This document shows positions 1 to 10,210 of a stretch of 64,000 nucleotides of DNA, piece by piece. The position numbers and the translations under genes are program-made. Location: assembly GCA_035048815.1 (NCBI GenBank), contig JAUCBN010000012.1, forward strand, positions 1,064,001 to 1,128,000, in the 5' to 3' direction. The notes beneath the pieces were generated by a model. That model saw only the letters and a list, made by a program, of their open reading frames with translations, ran no database searches and was not told the origin of the DNA. Numbering within the stretch: position 1 is the first letter of the stretch; every line of letters begins with the position of its first letter. The stretch is from Abelmoschus esculentus. Lineage: Eukaryota; Streptophyta; Magnoliopsida; Malvales; Malvaceae.

Positions 1-932
1 TTTTAAAAGCAACAGCAAAAAGAAAACCAAGTATGGAATGGAACAAAGATGAATGGCTTACCATGGCATCCACTAATAGCAATGAAAATATCAGATAACA
101 CTCGGTTTTAGAAACCATTTAATGAGAGCAGACGTTATCATTTATCACCCAAAGTAGCTATAATAAGCATCACATGATACAGAAACTTCATCTGGAACCA
201 AAATGGAGAACCATGTGACATTCTAAAACAAGAAAAATGCTAAATTTTGAATTTGGTTTCCAGATTTCAAGTTATTCTATAATCAGCTAAGCAAACAAGT
301 AGAGTCTTTTCTTTAATTTAGCATTTCCTTAAAATGTCAAAAATCAACCAACCAGCTTAAGCATCATGTGCATATTAATATGTAACGTGTGAACTTTATT
401 TAGAGGTACGAGTACCACTAAATTTTCTTCAAGAACACTATATGATAGGACTAACTTTCAAACAGAAGTAGTTGTAACACTTTTTGATCAATAACCACTC
501 ACCACCAAACCAAGTTCATACAGTTCACTCATAGTCTAGTGTTTAAGAGCTATCAACAGTCCAAATAAAACCATATCAACTGTGAGAGAGCACACACAAC
601 AACTAATCACCCACCCGAACCCTTCAAAAGGATACCATTTTGGCTAGGTTCCAAGGAAGGAAAAATTACAGTTATCATATTAGCATACCGCAACACTTAG
701 AATGTGGAAAACAAGTACAAAGCAGGGTTTAAATGGCCATCATTAGAAGGTAACCCATGGAGACGGGAACTTCAATGCTATCAATTAAGAAACAAAAAAG
801 AAAGGAAATGCCCATTAGCAGATAGAACTGAAAGTTGAAGGTAAAATTACATACAACAGTGAGCAATTATTGAGTCTTTATGGTTATGAGATGGAAAGTA
901 TTTTGCCCTACATACAGATAGGGATCAAGATA
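1..932. other. Non-coding flank, downstream of FTRA-like gene
   Basis: No convincing coding frame on either strand. The part next to 933 probably holds the 3' UTR of the minus-strand FTRA-like gene; the rest is AT-rich spacer in which I see no repeat or RNA gene. Confidence 0.5.
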
Positions 933-1430
933 CTAATCAAGGAATTCAAATTCATCCTCCTTAAGATGGGCAACGAACTTAACAGGTCCTCGTCCTTCAA
1001 TCTCAGTGACGAACTCCACCTTGAAAGGGAGATTAGCTGAATTCTTTTTCCCTTTCCAGACCCCCACAAATTGCTTAATCACTCCTTCCATGCCGTTCAG
1101 ATTCAACTCCGGGACTCGATTCACATGATAAATTTTGAGGGGCACTTTTACCCTAACCTTGGCACCAACTTTAGCCTCCTCCGATCCCGAAACCGTCGCG
1201 TCTTTCTTGTCCTTGTCGACGGAAGCGGGGGAGACAGCTTGGCAGGAAACAGCCCTTCTCCTCGCATTTACACGAACGTTGACGGAGGTTGCACTGGATT
1301 GAAAAGACGCAGGTTTCAAAGTAATCATCGAGGTTTTGGATTCGAGAGATAATTTCCCATTGGAGCAAATGATCAAACACGAACCAGGCGTCACCGAAGA
1401 GGGGTATAAACCTGATGTACTTGTACTCAT
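933..1430 (-). CDS. FTRA: Ferredoxin-thioredoxin reductase, variable (A) subunit
   Basis: Intronless 165-codon frame. The first 60 or so residues are rich in Ser, Thr, Val and Arg and lack acidic residues, as in a chloroplast transit peptide. The mature part starts near residue 80 and holds the compact SH3-like fold of the variable subunit: residues VGAKVRVKVPLKIYHVNRVP, then LNLNGMEGVIKQFVGVWKGK, then a C-terminal PFKVEFV/GPVKFVAHLKEDEFEFLD block. In the stroma this subunit caps the catalytic Fe-S subunit, which passes electrons from ferredoxin to thioredoxins for light control of enzymes. It has no catalytic cysteines itself, which fits. The start is the only upstream Met giving a transit peptide of normal size. 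A PIF/Harbinger-like MITE lies about 280 bp upstream. Family identity is close to certain; the symbol follows Arabidopsis FTRA1/2. Confidence 0.93.
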   Translation of the reverse strand: MSTSTSGLYPSSVTPGSCLIICSNGKLSLESKTSMITLKPASFQSSATSVNVRVNARRRAVSCQAVSPASVDKDKKDATVSGSEEAKVGAKVRVKVPLKIYHVNRVPELNLNGMEGVIKQFVGVWKGKKNSANLPFKVEFVTEIEGRGPVKFVAHLKEDEFEFLD

Positions 1431-1711
1431 CTCTATTCTATCTTTTCGAACTACAAATTATTTCCTTTCTCTAACAAAGAAAACAAACTTTTACGATCAA
1501 ACCCTGAAAAATGATGGGTTTCAATCCGATTCAGTAAAGATCATTTTTTTAGTGGCTCAACTCGATTAGCGCAGATAAGCTAACCGTTAGATGGAGGAAG
1601 AGCGTGGAGTCTTTTATTTCCAATCTTTTGCGGAAAAATTTGGTGGATAATCAACTCCAAATTAATATCGGAAAAATAGTATTTGAGGGGGGAAATGGGA
1701 ATTTACACTAA

Positions 1712-2449
1712 GTGTGCGTTTGGTTCACGGAAAAGATGATTACTTTTAGAAATAAGATTACTGAAATATATCATTACCTGATATTTATTGGGAATATTAT
1801 ATTACCTTGTTTGGTTTGTTTAACAAGGATATAAGTTGACAATGTTTGGTTGGAGAAATATAAATAATTTTTACCAAATTATCTTTATGATATATTTTAT
1901 TTCTAAACTAGTTAAATTTTTATTGATAAATAAAAATATTTAAATAAAAATTCATAAATTTTTTTTTCTATTTAACATAATTTTAATATAATTAATATTA
2001 AAAAATTATATTTTTAAATAATTTTTATAAATATTATATTTATAATTTTTAAATTCATATAAAAATATTAATATAATTAATATTAGAAATTTATATTTTT
2101 AAATAATTTTATAAATATTATAATTTTAAAAATTATTTTAAATTTTAAACATAATTTCAGCAGGGTATACTTATATAGGTAATCTGACTTATAATTTATG
2201 GATTTTTTAACCCTTTATACCAATGTCGGTATTTAGGCTTATTTGAGTAAAAAAATATTACGGTAGGAAATTGTCTACTACCTAACAAATAGAAGGGAAT
2301 AACATTCCGGGAAAACACCTCAAAAAGCGCTACTGTAGAGAATGTGTTATTACCCTTGCTCAGGAATGTATCTAAACCAAATATGGATATGTGATTCCAG
2401 AAAAGATTATTCCTCCGATAATAATCTTTTCCGCGAACCAAACACACCC
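1712..2449. mobile_element. PIF/Harbinger (Tourist-like) non-autonomous element
   Basis: Inverted termini of about 30 bp are seen: the left end reads GTGTGCGTTTGGTTCACGG and the right end, reverse-complemented, GGGTGTGTTTGGTTCGCGG. Both continue into AAAAGAT. The element is flanked by TAA on both sides (1709-1711 and 2450-2452), a 3-bp target duplication typical of PIF/Harbinger elements. The interior is AT-rich; the short frames inside have no recognisable transposase. It sits just upstream of the FTRA-like gene, in likely promoter-distal DNA. Confidence 0.8.
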
Positions 2450-2452
2450 TAA

Positions 2453-3196
2453 AAGATAAGAGCTTCAACAGGCGTAATACGTTGGTGTGTTTTAATTATT
2501 TAAATATATTTAACTTAATTTATTCGAATAAAAAATAAAATAAAATTTAAATTATAAAATATGATATGTCAACTTGAATAATTTTCTTCGAAAATCTGTA
2601 ATTTTCGTGATCCTACACATGAACACATCGTTTCCCTTTTGATTCATCGATTCCACGGCGTTTACGATGGCTCTTTCGGACTCACCATTGAAGTGCACTC
2701 GTTGCTTCATCCATAAGCAAAGATTGCAGGCCTCTTAAGTAAAGTTCAAGCAATGGCGGTCCTCTGCTTTTGCCCCACCGTGCCGAAACTACCAGTCCCT
2801 TTCAAATGGATGATTTTCCTGGCCTTAATTGTATTATGAATTTATGATTTCATGTAACCTACCAAAAATGTGTCTGATACATTTATATTCAGATCTGTTC
2901 ATGCATTTGAACTATGAATGAACACTAATAGCTTCATATTCATATCCGGCATGAAAGAAAAAAAAATTAATGTTTTTAAGAAAAATCACAAAGTTGGAGA
3001 AAGAAATCCACCACAAAATATTATCTAGCATGATCTCAGAAGCTGAGACAAAACAGGGTTTCAGCTGAATTCTGTAGTCAGTTGAAACCACCAGCAGTCT
3101 TTTCTTTTAATATCAATAAAAGGGTACTAAAATGCAATATTAAAAAAGCAAGCTTTTTGGTGTACTTTCATGGATGCCACATGCTTCTCTACCTCA
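2453..3196. other. Spacer with possible 5' gene remnant
   Basis: Between the MITE and the pyruvate kinase stop. The part from about 2600 to 2840 is less AT-rich and reads on the plus strand as two short peptides, each starting with ATG GCN (2667 and 2753) and stopping after 23 and 28 codons. They look like the first exon of a plastid-protein gene but nothing follows. The part from 3000 to 3196 is probably the pyruvate kinase 3' UTR. Confidence 0.3.
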
Positions 3197-5094
3197 TCAC
3201 TTCACTAAGCAGATCTTAATTACTGAAGCAGCACCGATTCGGTGAAGCACAACAACAGCATCACCGGGATTGCACAACCCCTTCTCTGTGGCTGACCTCA
3301 ATGCAGCTTCCAAGATGACCTCGGTAGATTCGGCATCCGTTGCCTTTGCTGAGCCTTCTGCTAGTATGGGAACCAAACCCCTATATATCAGACTGTGCCT
3401 TGCCGGGCCTTCGTCACTGCAGGTCCAATCAAATGAATCGGTTGTCAAAACAGGGACGACCACAGATAGGATAGGAACAGCTGGTCTGTACTTGGCAACC
3501 AGCTTGGCTGTCGTTCCACCACGGGTTAAAACAACAATGAGTTTAGCTTTGGCCTTGTTAGCTGTTCGTACAGCTGAGGATGCAAGACTTTCCAATGGGC
3601 TCATTGGAAGTGGTGTTGATCGGATCATTTCTTTAAAGACAGCTCCGTAGTCGAGAGAGGATTCTGCCTCGATACAAATTCGAGCCATGATCTTCACAGC
3701 AAGCTCTGGATAGGCTCCGGCAGCACTCTCACCACTAAGCATGACACAATCGGTACCATCCAGGACAGCATTAGCAACATCGGTTGCCTCAGCACGGGTG
3801 GGCCTCGGAGACTTTATCATGGACTCGAGCATTTGAGTGGCAGTAACCACAGGCTTGCCAGCAAGATTACACTTGTATATCATCATCTTTTGTGCTAGGA
3901 AGATCTTCTCAACTGGAATTTCCATTCCAAGATCACCACGGGCAACCATAAAAGCATCGGTCTCACGCAAGATCTCGTCGAAATTGATGACACCTTCCTG
4001 GTTCTCAACCTAAAAACAACCACAAGGAAAACTCACACCATTAACAAACAACTTTCATAAAGAAACCACATAGAACCTCTCGATTTTAACAGTAATCAAA
4101 AGGTGAAACAGATTAACACACCTTCGACATCAATTGAATCTTCTTAGCATTGTGGGGACCAAGGACCTTACGAACATTAACAAGATCGGACCCTTTACGC
4201 ACAAAGGAAAGAGCAATCATATCAATACCGTTCGGAACTCCCCATTCCAAGATGTCTTCTTTATCTTTCTCAGTGAGTGTGGGAAGATCCACCACAACAC
4301 CAGGAAGGTTGACATTTTTCCTCTCACCGATCATAGCGGTGTTTTCACATCTGCATCTCACAGTCCCTGCTTCAGGATCACAGGACAACACCGAAAGTGT
4401 GATTGTACCATCAGCACACAAAATGGTATTCCCAGGCTTCAGATCAACAGCCAACTTTTTGTAGCTCATGGAGATCATATTCTCGTCTCCCTTGATATCG
4501 TAATCAGTTGTTACAGTAATTTCCTGGCCTTCCTTCAATTGAACAGGCTTCCCATCCTGCAGAAATCCGGTTCGAATCTCGGGTCCCTGCAACAGCAAAG
4601 CGCAATCAAACAACCATGAAGAAGAAGAAAAAAACACGCACTAGAAGAACTGAGGGAAAATATATACACATTCCTAGGATCCATATCAACATTTTAGGAT
4701 ACAATAGTAATGTTATATTGCTCCAACTCTTCATTTTTCAGATATGATTCTTCAACAACCTTCCAAATACACGAGAAAAACATACAAAAATTGCCCATAT
4801 ATAGAAAACAATGAATAAAATTAGTGGGAAATGGACCTTGGTGTCGAGCATGACGGCGCAGAGGATGCCGGTATTCTGCATAGCGGACCTGAGATTGTTC
4901 AATGTCTCTTGATGGTACTCGTGGCTGCCATGAGAGAAATTAAAGCGAGCAACATTCATCCCGGCCCTCAGCAGCTTCTCTATCATGGGCACGGACCGAG
5001 AGGCCGGACCCAGAGTACAAACGATCTTGGTTTTGGGAATACGCCCATCGTTGGGAAGCTCCTTCAAGATCCCATCAATGTCTATATTTGCCAT
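3197..5094 (-). CDS. Cytosolic pyruvate kinase
   Basis: Three coding exons join in frame with GT-AG introns at phase 0: 5094-4837, 4586-4122 and 4009-3197, giving 511 aa, the normal size of plant cytosolic isozymes. It starts MANIDIDG with no transit peptide. Visible family blocks are KTKIVCTLGPAS (residues 21-32), the GMNVARFNFSHGSHEYH active-site strand, the GPEIRTGF barrel strand that opens exon 2, DAFMVARGDLGMEIP with catalytic acidic residues (about 259-273), and the ATQMLESMI/PRPTRAE signature. The enzyme makes pyruvate and ATP from phosphoenolpyruvate and ADP, the last step of glycolysis, and needs K+ and Mg2+. A 5' UTR intron is likely (see separate entry). No lesion seen. Arabidopsis At5g08570 is the likely counterpart. 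Confidence 0.95.
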
Positions 5095-5480
5095 TTTTCT
5101 TTCCCGCTTTCCACTGCAGCCTACAGAAAATCAGCACCCATTTTCAAAAAAAAAAAAATCAAAATCACGAGATCTAAGTGAGAAACAAGGAGATTAACAG
5201 GAACCCAATATAAATATCGTTGAAAAGATACGTATAAACGGCTTAAACTCTGGGAAAATTTTATGAAATCGGCAAGCAGAACCAGAGATCGTTTAAACAT
5301 ATAAACAGAACCAAATCGAACATAAATAAAAGGAGAAAAAATGGGTAATCGCCATACCGAAGAAATACAAGGCACGGTTAAGAGTGAGAGAGAGGAGTGA
5401 TGGAGTCTGAGTTGCAGAGAAGAGAACGGGGTGGGAGCCGACAGGTGACTGATGGCGGCTTTTGTAAGAAGAAGAGAAGA
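5095..5480 (-). promoter_or_regulatory. Pyruvate kinase 5' UTR with probable leader intron
   Basis: On the minus strand a good donor (TTCG|GTATGGCG, near 5358) and acceptor (TTTTCTGTAG|GC, near 5120) bracket an intron of about 240 nt upstream of the ATG. The first non-coding exon would lie around 5360-5470, a C/T-rich leader. Inferred from splice signals only. Confidence 0.5.
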
Positions 5481-6602
5481 ACGAATGGGGGGTAGAAATT
5501 TCTTACACGTGGTCTTAGACTTGTAGGCGGCGGCACATTGATTTTGTATTCCCTTTTCCAGCAACTTTTTACCAAATTCTATAATTATTTTATAATCAGA
5601 TATTTAATTTATTCGTTAATAAATTCAAATTTATATTTGGAGAATTTTTTGATATATTAATGTTAAAAAAATCTTAAAACATTATATCTTTTATTTTTTT
5701 AAAATATTAATGATTTTATAGTATTTTAAAAGTCGGTATCATTAGATTCTGACTTTAAATAGTATTTTCAGATAATTTGGGTAAAAATAAAATCTTTTGA
5801 CTTCGATTTTGTCATCTTCATCCTTACACAATTCAAAATTGAATCCTAATGGTATCGATTTTCAAATACTGTAAAATCATCAATATTCTGAAAAATAAAA
5901 TAAAAATATTTAAAAAAAAAATCCAACACCAACATTTCTAGAAATTCTCGCAAATTCATTGAAAATATCATTTAATTTATTTTTATAAATTACGAAAATT
6001 GCGTTGGTGAAAAATAAAATAAAAAGTTTATTTTTTTTCATGTAAAGTAAGAGTAAATTATAAAAGTGATAATACTTAATTTTTGAATTTAATATGATAA
6101 TTAACGTATTAATAAAATATAAATTAAATGATTATCAGTCGATTTTTAAATATACTCTCTTTTTATTTTTTTATTCTCTTTTATTCATAAAAATATTTAA
6201 TTTTAAATTTAATTATATTTAGAAGAGAAATAAAAAGAAAATATAGAAGCACGTGACATGAGTCCGAGTGTCCCACCGTTTCCAACCTCAATATCTATTG
6301 GCTGTTTCTTTAAAAAAAATATCTATTGGCTATTCTCAGGCATGCTATCTACCTTCTCAACTTTGTCGGAAAACCATTTGGTTCATAGATCTGAGACCCA
6401 GATTATTATTTTAATAATAAATTAATATTTATTTATATTTAAAATAAATTATATGGGTGGTCACCGAAGTTTTAAGTTGTTTGATTTTTTTACTCTTCTT
6501 CCTTAATTGATAATTATAACCTGAATTATAAAATATTATTATATGTTTTTTAAAGCTTTTCTATTATTTTTATTATATTAATATAAAGTTCAACCTTTGA
6601 GA

Positions 6603-7153
6603 TAGAGGTGGGCAAGATCGGGTACCCGGTCAATTTAATAGAATTAGTTCCAGTCTCGGTAATTACTGATTCTTGAAAATTGAAATCAGTCCTGGTCTTG
6701 ATCATATTGGATCTTAAACTTTAAGAATCGATCTTGTTACTGATGAGAACCAGTTTCAATACCGGGTACCTGGTCAATTAGTTTATTCTTAAAAAAATTG
6801 AGTAACTGAAGAAAAAATAACCACCAATAATAATATTAAATAATAAAATTAGAATATTGTAAGTTTGAAAATTAATGTTTTAAAACTAGTCATATTTATA
6901 ACATTCATACATAAAGAGAAAGTTTGATAAGAAAAATAAACAAAAGAAAATCAATATCGGATATTTGGTATTAATCTCGATCGTATTGGGTACCATTGGG
7001 TATCGAGTCCAAAAAATTAAGATCCAATCTCGATTTTGATCGAGACATAAATTTTAAGTCCATCCCGATTTTATCAAAACCAATACCAAATAAAAATTTA
7101 TCGAGTCTTATCGAAACCGTAACCGAGTTAATCGAAATTTTTGCCCACCCCTA
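6603..7153. mobile_element. hAT-like non-autonomous element
   Basis: Terminal inverted repeats: the left end TAGAGGTGGGCAA and the right end, reverse-complemented, TAGGGGTGGGCAA (one mismatch in 13). Such GGTGGGCAA ends are common on plant hAT-type MITEs. The interior is full of degenerate GATCGGGTACC/TATCGAAACC words and has no ORF. I do not see a clear 8-bp target duplication, so superfamily assignment is tentative. Confidence 0.6.
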
Positions 7154-8038
7154 CGTGGGACACTGAGAATGCAAAAATGGAATAATAGAGCTTCTTCTAG
7201 TAGATTTCTCTTTGTCTTCTAATTTCGCCACCATTTATTATCATCCGACAAAAATTACTAAGAATATACCAAATTCTTACCAGCAGAATATATATTATAG
7301 TTAGATATTCGACTCAAATTAAAAATATTAAATTAATTATCTTAATAAATTTTGTTCTATTAACTTTGGTTATTATTTTAATGGCTTGCTTCAATTAAAT
7401 TCCGTAAAGTACGTGAAATCCTTTTTAAGACAAAGCGTCGTAACATCTTTTCGTTGTTTCCAGACAACCCATTGTTTTCTCATTCTTTGTCAAAACTCAA
7501 AGCCGGATCCTTCCTGCTGTTTTTAACCCCAAAGGAAAAGCACGCTCTTTTAGGGATCAATATTTGATTTATTATTATTATTTTCTACTTATTAAATATC
7601 TCGACTGGATTGAGACATAAAATTAATAAAAAAATTATATATTTTTTTTACGATGGACATCATTCTTGATTCATTTTTCTTTTACACTTTCGGTTTTCAT
7701 ATTCCTTCGTATAAGTTTTTAGTAGACTTGATCTTTATTATTTTTATTCAAATATATTGTATTTGTGTTTTTTTTCTTTATTAAAAGTAAATATAAAAGC
7801 AACCACTATCCCATTTATATAAAAAACCAACTGCATTTTAATAGTAATTATTATAATATTAATCAATAAAAACATTATACATGATAAATTATGTCTTAAG
7901 TGTATTTTCAGTTTAGTTGATGTACATGAACATTAAGGTCTGTTTTGACATTATAATAATATGTGTTTCTTAAACTTTTACATCTCCTGTCATAATTTTT
8001 TATCATCTTCAAGTTGGGTTATTCTAGTACTATCTATT

Positions 8039-8173
8039 AATGGCGGATCCATGTTTTGAATATGATGAGTTCGTGTCCATCCTGAATTTTTTAAAATTTA
8101 TAAATTTATCCTTAATTTTTTATAATATTTAAGTTTTAGACTCACTCTCAAATAAATTTCTGGATCCGTCATT
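8039..8173. mobile_element. Short MITE with GGATCCA ends
   Basis: 135-bp element with 13-bp ends: AATGGCGGATCCA at the left, and the reverse complement of the right end is AATGACGGATCCA. GGCGGATCCA termini are typical of small hAT-type elements. No coding content. Confidence 0.5.
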
Positions 8174-9040
8174 GTTAACTACCGACATAGCTTTGTGTTT
8201 GTTTCCAACATTCATGCCGGAAAGATATAATTCGGGATTGTTAATAGTTAGATCAAATTATGATATTAGTTCGTGCCGGAAAGCCTTCCATTGTTGAATT
8301 CAATAAAAATATTAGCAGTCATGGTTAGAACGAAAACCCTAGAATGAGTGTAGTGTCATGGCTGACTGGCTGTGATAGGGCTTATGGAAAACCTAGAATG
8401 AGTGGTGGTCTCAGAAATCAAAACGATGATACTGGTTATTGGTTTTATGAGATTTCAGATGAGTTGCAGCTTCAATCTGTTTGCAGTAGCGCCAGTTCAC
8501 GGCCGTCGGGATAAAAAGATCACCGGCAGGAGCCATTAAAATCAATTGCAACGATGCCTTCAACGGAGCAATTGGAAAAGCTAGAATCTCCGCATTAGGT
8601 TGTGTTTGTCGTTAAAGTTCATAACCCAGGTTTGAGAAAAACGGTCATTTGTATTAGTTAGAAAATCTGGATATTCCGAAACCACCGTTGGAAAAAATCG
8701 ATTGTTAAATAGGTATTTAGAATCAGATATAAATTGTTTGAGATTATTATCGATAAACAGGTGTTTATTGTTGCAACAACAACAAAAAAAAAACATAACT
8801 TTAATCCGAAATAAAAATTTTGATCGGAAATAACTCACGAACGAACGTGAAGTTGACTTGGTGTTTAAGTAATGTATTAGATATTGATTATTCCACAGAA
8901 GATTGATAAACCAAAAATATTAGCTTCGGATTGAAGATTAATCAACCTAATAAGACACTGATTACTACAAATAAACTGAAAGAAAACAAACCCTAAAACC
9001 CTAAACCATCTGAGATCAACAAATTATCTTCTAAAGATGA

Positions 9041-9343
9041 CTACTTGACATTACTTATAACAAAATTTTCAAAGCAAAACAATCCATCCAAGATCGGTGC
9101 TAATGCCGATTCTCCATGCCTCGGCTGAACTGCTCTGTTTTCTACCATCCGGATGCTGTTGACGAACCCTTTCTTTAACTCCTCGATCACCGACTTCCTA
9201 AATCCCGGATTCCTTACTTCTTCGAGCTGGGTACTCGCCGGTGGATTGTTTTTCTCCGTCGGAATCTGTGGCAGAGGCAATCCGAACTCATCCCCAAAGT
9301 AATCAGGGGTTATTGCGCGACTCGATGAACCAAAAATCGACAT
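9041..9343 (-). CDS. Small protein of unknown function (100 aa)
   Basis: Single-exon frame that stands out from AT-rich surroundings by its codon composition. No family recognised. The N-terminal third is acidic and Pro-rich (DYFGDEFGLPLPQIP, residues 14-28); the middle is a likely amphipathic helix (FRKSVIEELKKGFVNSIRMVENRAVQ, about 48-73); the C-terminus is hydrophobic (LDGLFCFENFVISN). There is no signal peptide or membrane segment. A TATATATAA box on the minus strand at 9464-9456 lies about 115 bp upstream of the ATG, a sensible spacing for a short leader, and supports a real transcription unit. Function unknown; a plant-specific stress-type small protein would be a guess. Confidence 0.6.
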   Translation of the reverse strand: MSIFGSSSRAITPDYFGDEFGLPLPQIPTEKNNPPASTQLEEVRNPGFRKSVIEELKKGFVNSIRMVENRAVQPRHGESALAPILDGLFCFENFVISNVK

Positions 9344-9455
9344 CGTTTCTTCGGTAGTACGTTAACTGAGAAAAGTAATGAAGAATGCAAGGAAGATCAA
9401 CAGATTTGAAGAAAGAAACAAGTTGATTGGTATGTGTATTAATCGAGTCTCTTCA

Positions 9456-9464
9456 TTATATATA
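9456..9464 (-). promoter_or_regulatory. TATA box of the 9041-9343 gene
   Basis: Minus strand reads TTGCTTATATATAATGAAG. The position puts transcription start near 9430 and gives a leader of about 85 nt. Confidence 0.5.
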
Positions 9465-10100
9465 AGCAATTCATAATTTTAATCCTAAAAGAATTAGGAT
9501 TTCTGTATTTCAAAGATTAGGGTTTATATGGGACTATGACTGATTTTAAAATATTTTATAATGGTTGATCAGAGTAGTTATTCAACTTGTATTATATTTT
9601 TTTTTATAACTATTAATATTTAATTTATTATTCAATTCATTTGGATCAGATTTTAAAAAAATATTATAGACGATTTTTTTATTTAATTTTTTTTATTTAT
9701 AATATCAAAATTTAAACTATTGATTTGCATAAAAATCTTCGTTAGATCAACTTATAATTTTAGTATTAAATATATAATTGTGATTATTAATATAATTATA
9801 TTTATAACACTTTTAAAATAATAAATAATCATTAAAATTTATTAATATATTATAAAATAATTATTAAAACTTTTAAAAATATTAAAAAAATATTTTAATT
9901 CTATCAAATTTTATTATTTTATAATGTACAATAATTATTTTATAATATTCCAATGAATTTAATGTCTATTTTATAATTTCCAAAACTTTTATGGTCAAAA
10001 TAATTATCTTCGCTTACTTTAATGATCATTTGTGTACTTAACCCATAAATAAATTAATAAAGGGAGTGTTAGTTGGAAAATTTTTGATATCTTTCTCGCA
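9465..10100. other. AT-rich intergenic DNA
   Basis: Mostly A/T runs with no frame, repeat pair or RNA gene that I can support. It separates the divergent 9041 gene and FyPP and so carries both promoters. Confidence 0.5.
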
Positions 10101-10210
10101 GTTCCTCCCGTTGGTTCAAACCCTAGATTCAGGGCGAAGAGCGTGACTTTCATAATTTATTCATATTCTCTGTAAAATAACAGGTATTCTAATTCCGAAA
10201 TACGAAGAAG

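Larger units (their letters stand above)
5580..8575. other. AT-rich intergenic DNA with decayed repeats
   Basis: No coding frame of note. It contains two inverted-repeat elements listed separately (6603-7153 and 8039-8173) and long A/T runs. Nothing else recognised. Confidence 0.6.

Noticed and set aside
2196..2468. 90-aa minus-strand frame
   Set aside because: It lies inside the PIF/Harbinger-like element, overlaps its terminal repeat, and shows no transposase features.
3270..3650. 126-aa plus-strand frame
   Set aside because: Antisense shadow of pyruvate kinase exon 3; the minus strand carries the conserved motifs.
4134..4619. 161-aa plus-strand frame
   Set aside because: Antisense shadow of pyruvate kinase exon 2.
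5121..5564. 147-aa minus-strand frame
   Set aside because: Covers the pyruvate kinase leader exon and leader intron; no homology and likely non-coding.
8581..8838. 85-aa minus-strand frame
   Set aside because: Asn/Phe-rich, A/T-driven composition without any family pattern.
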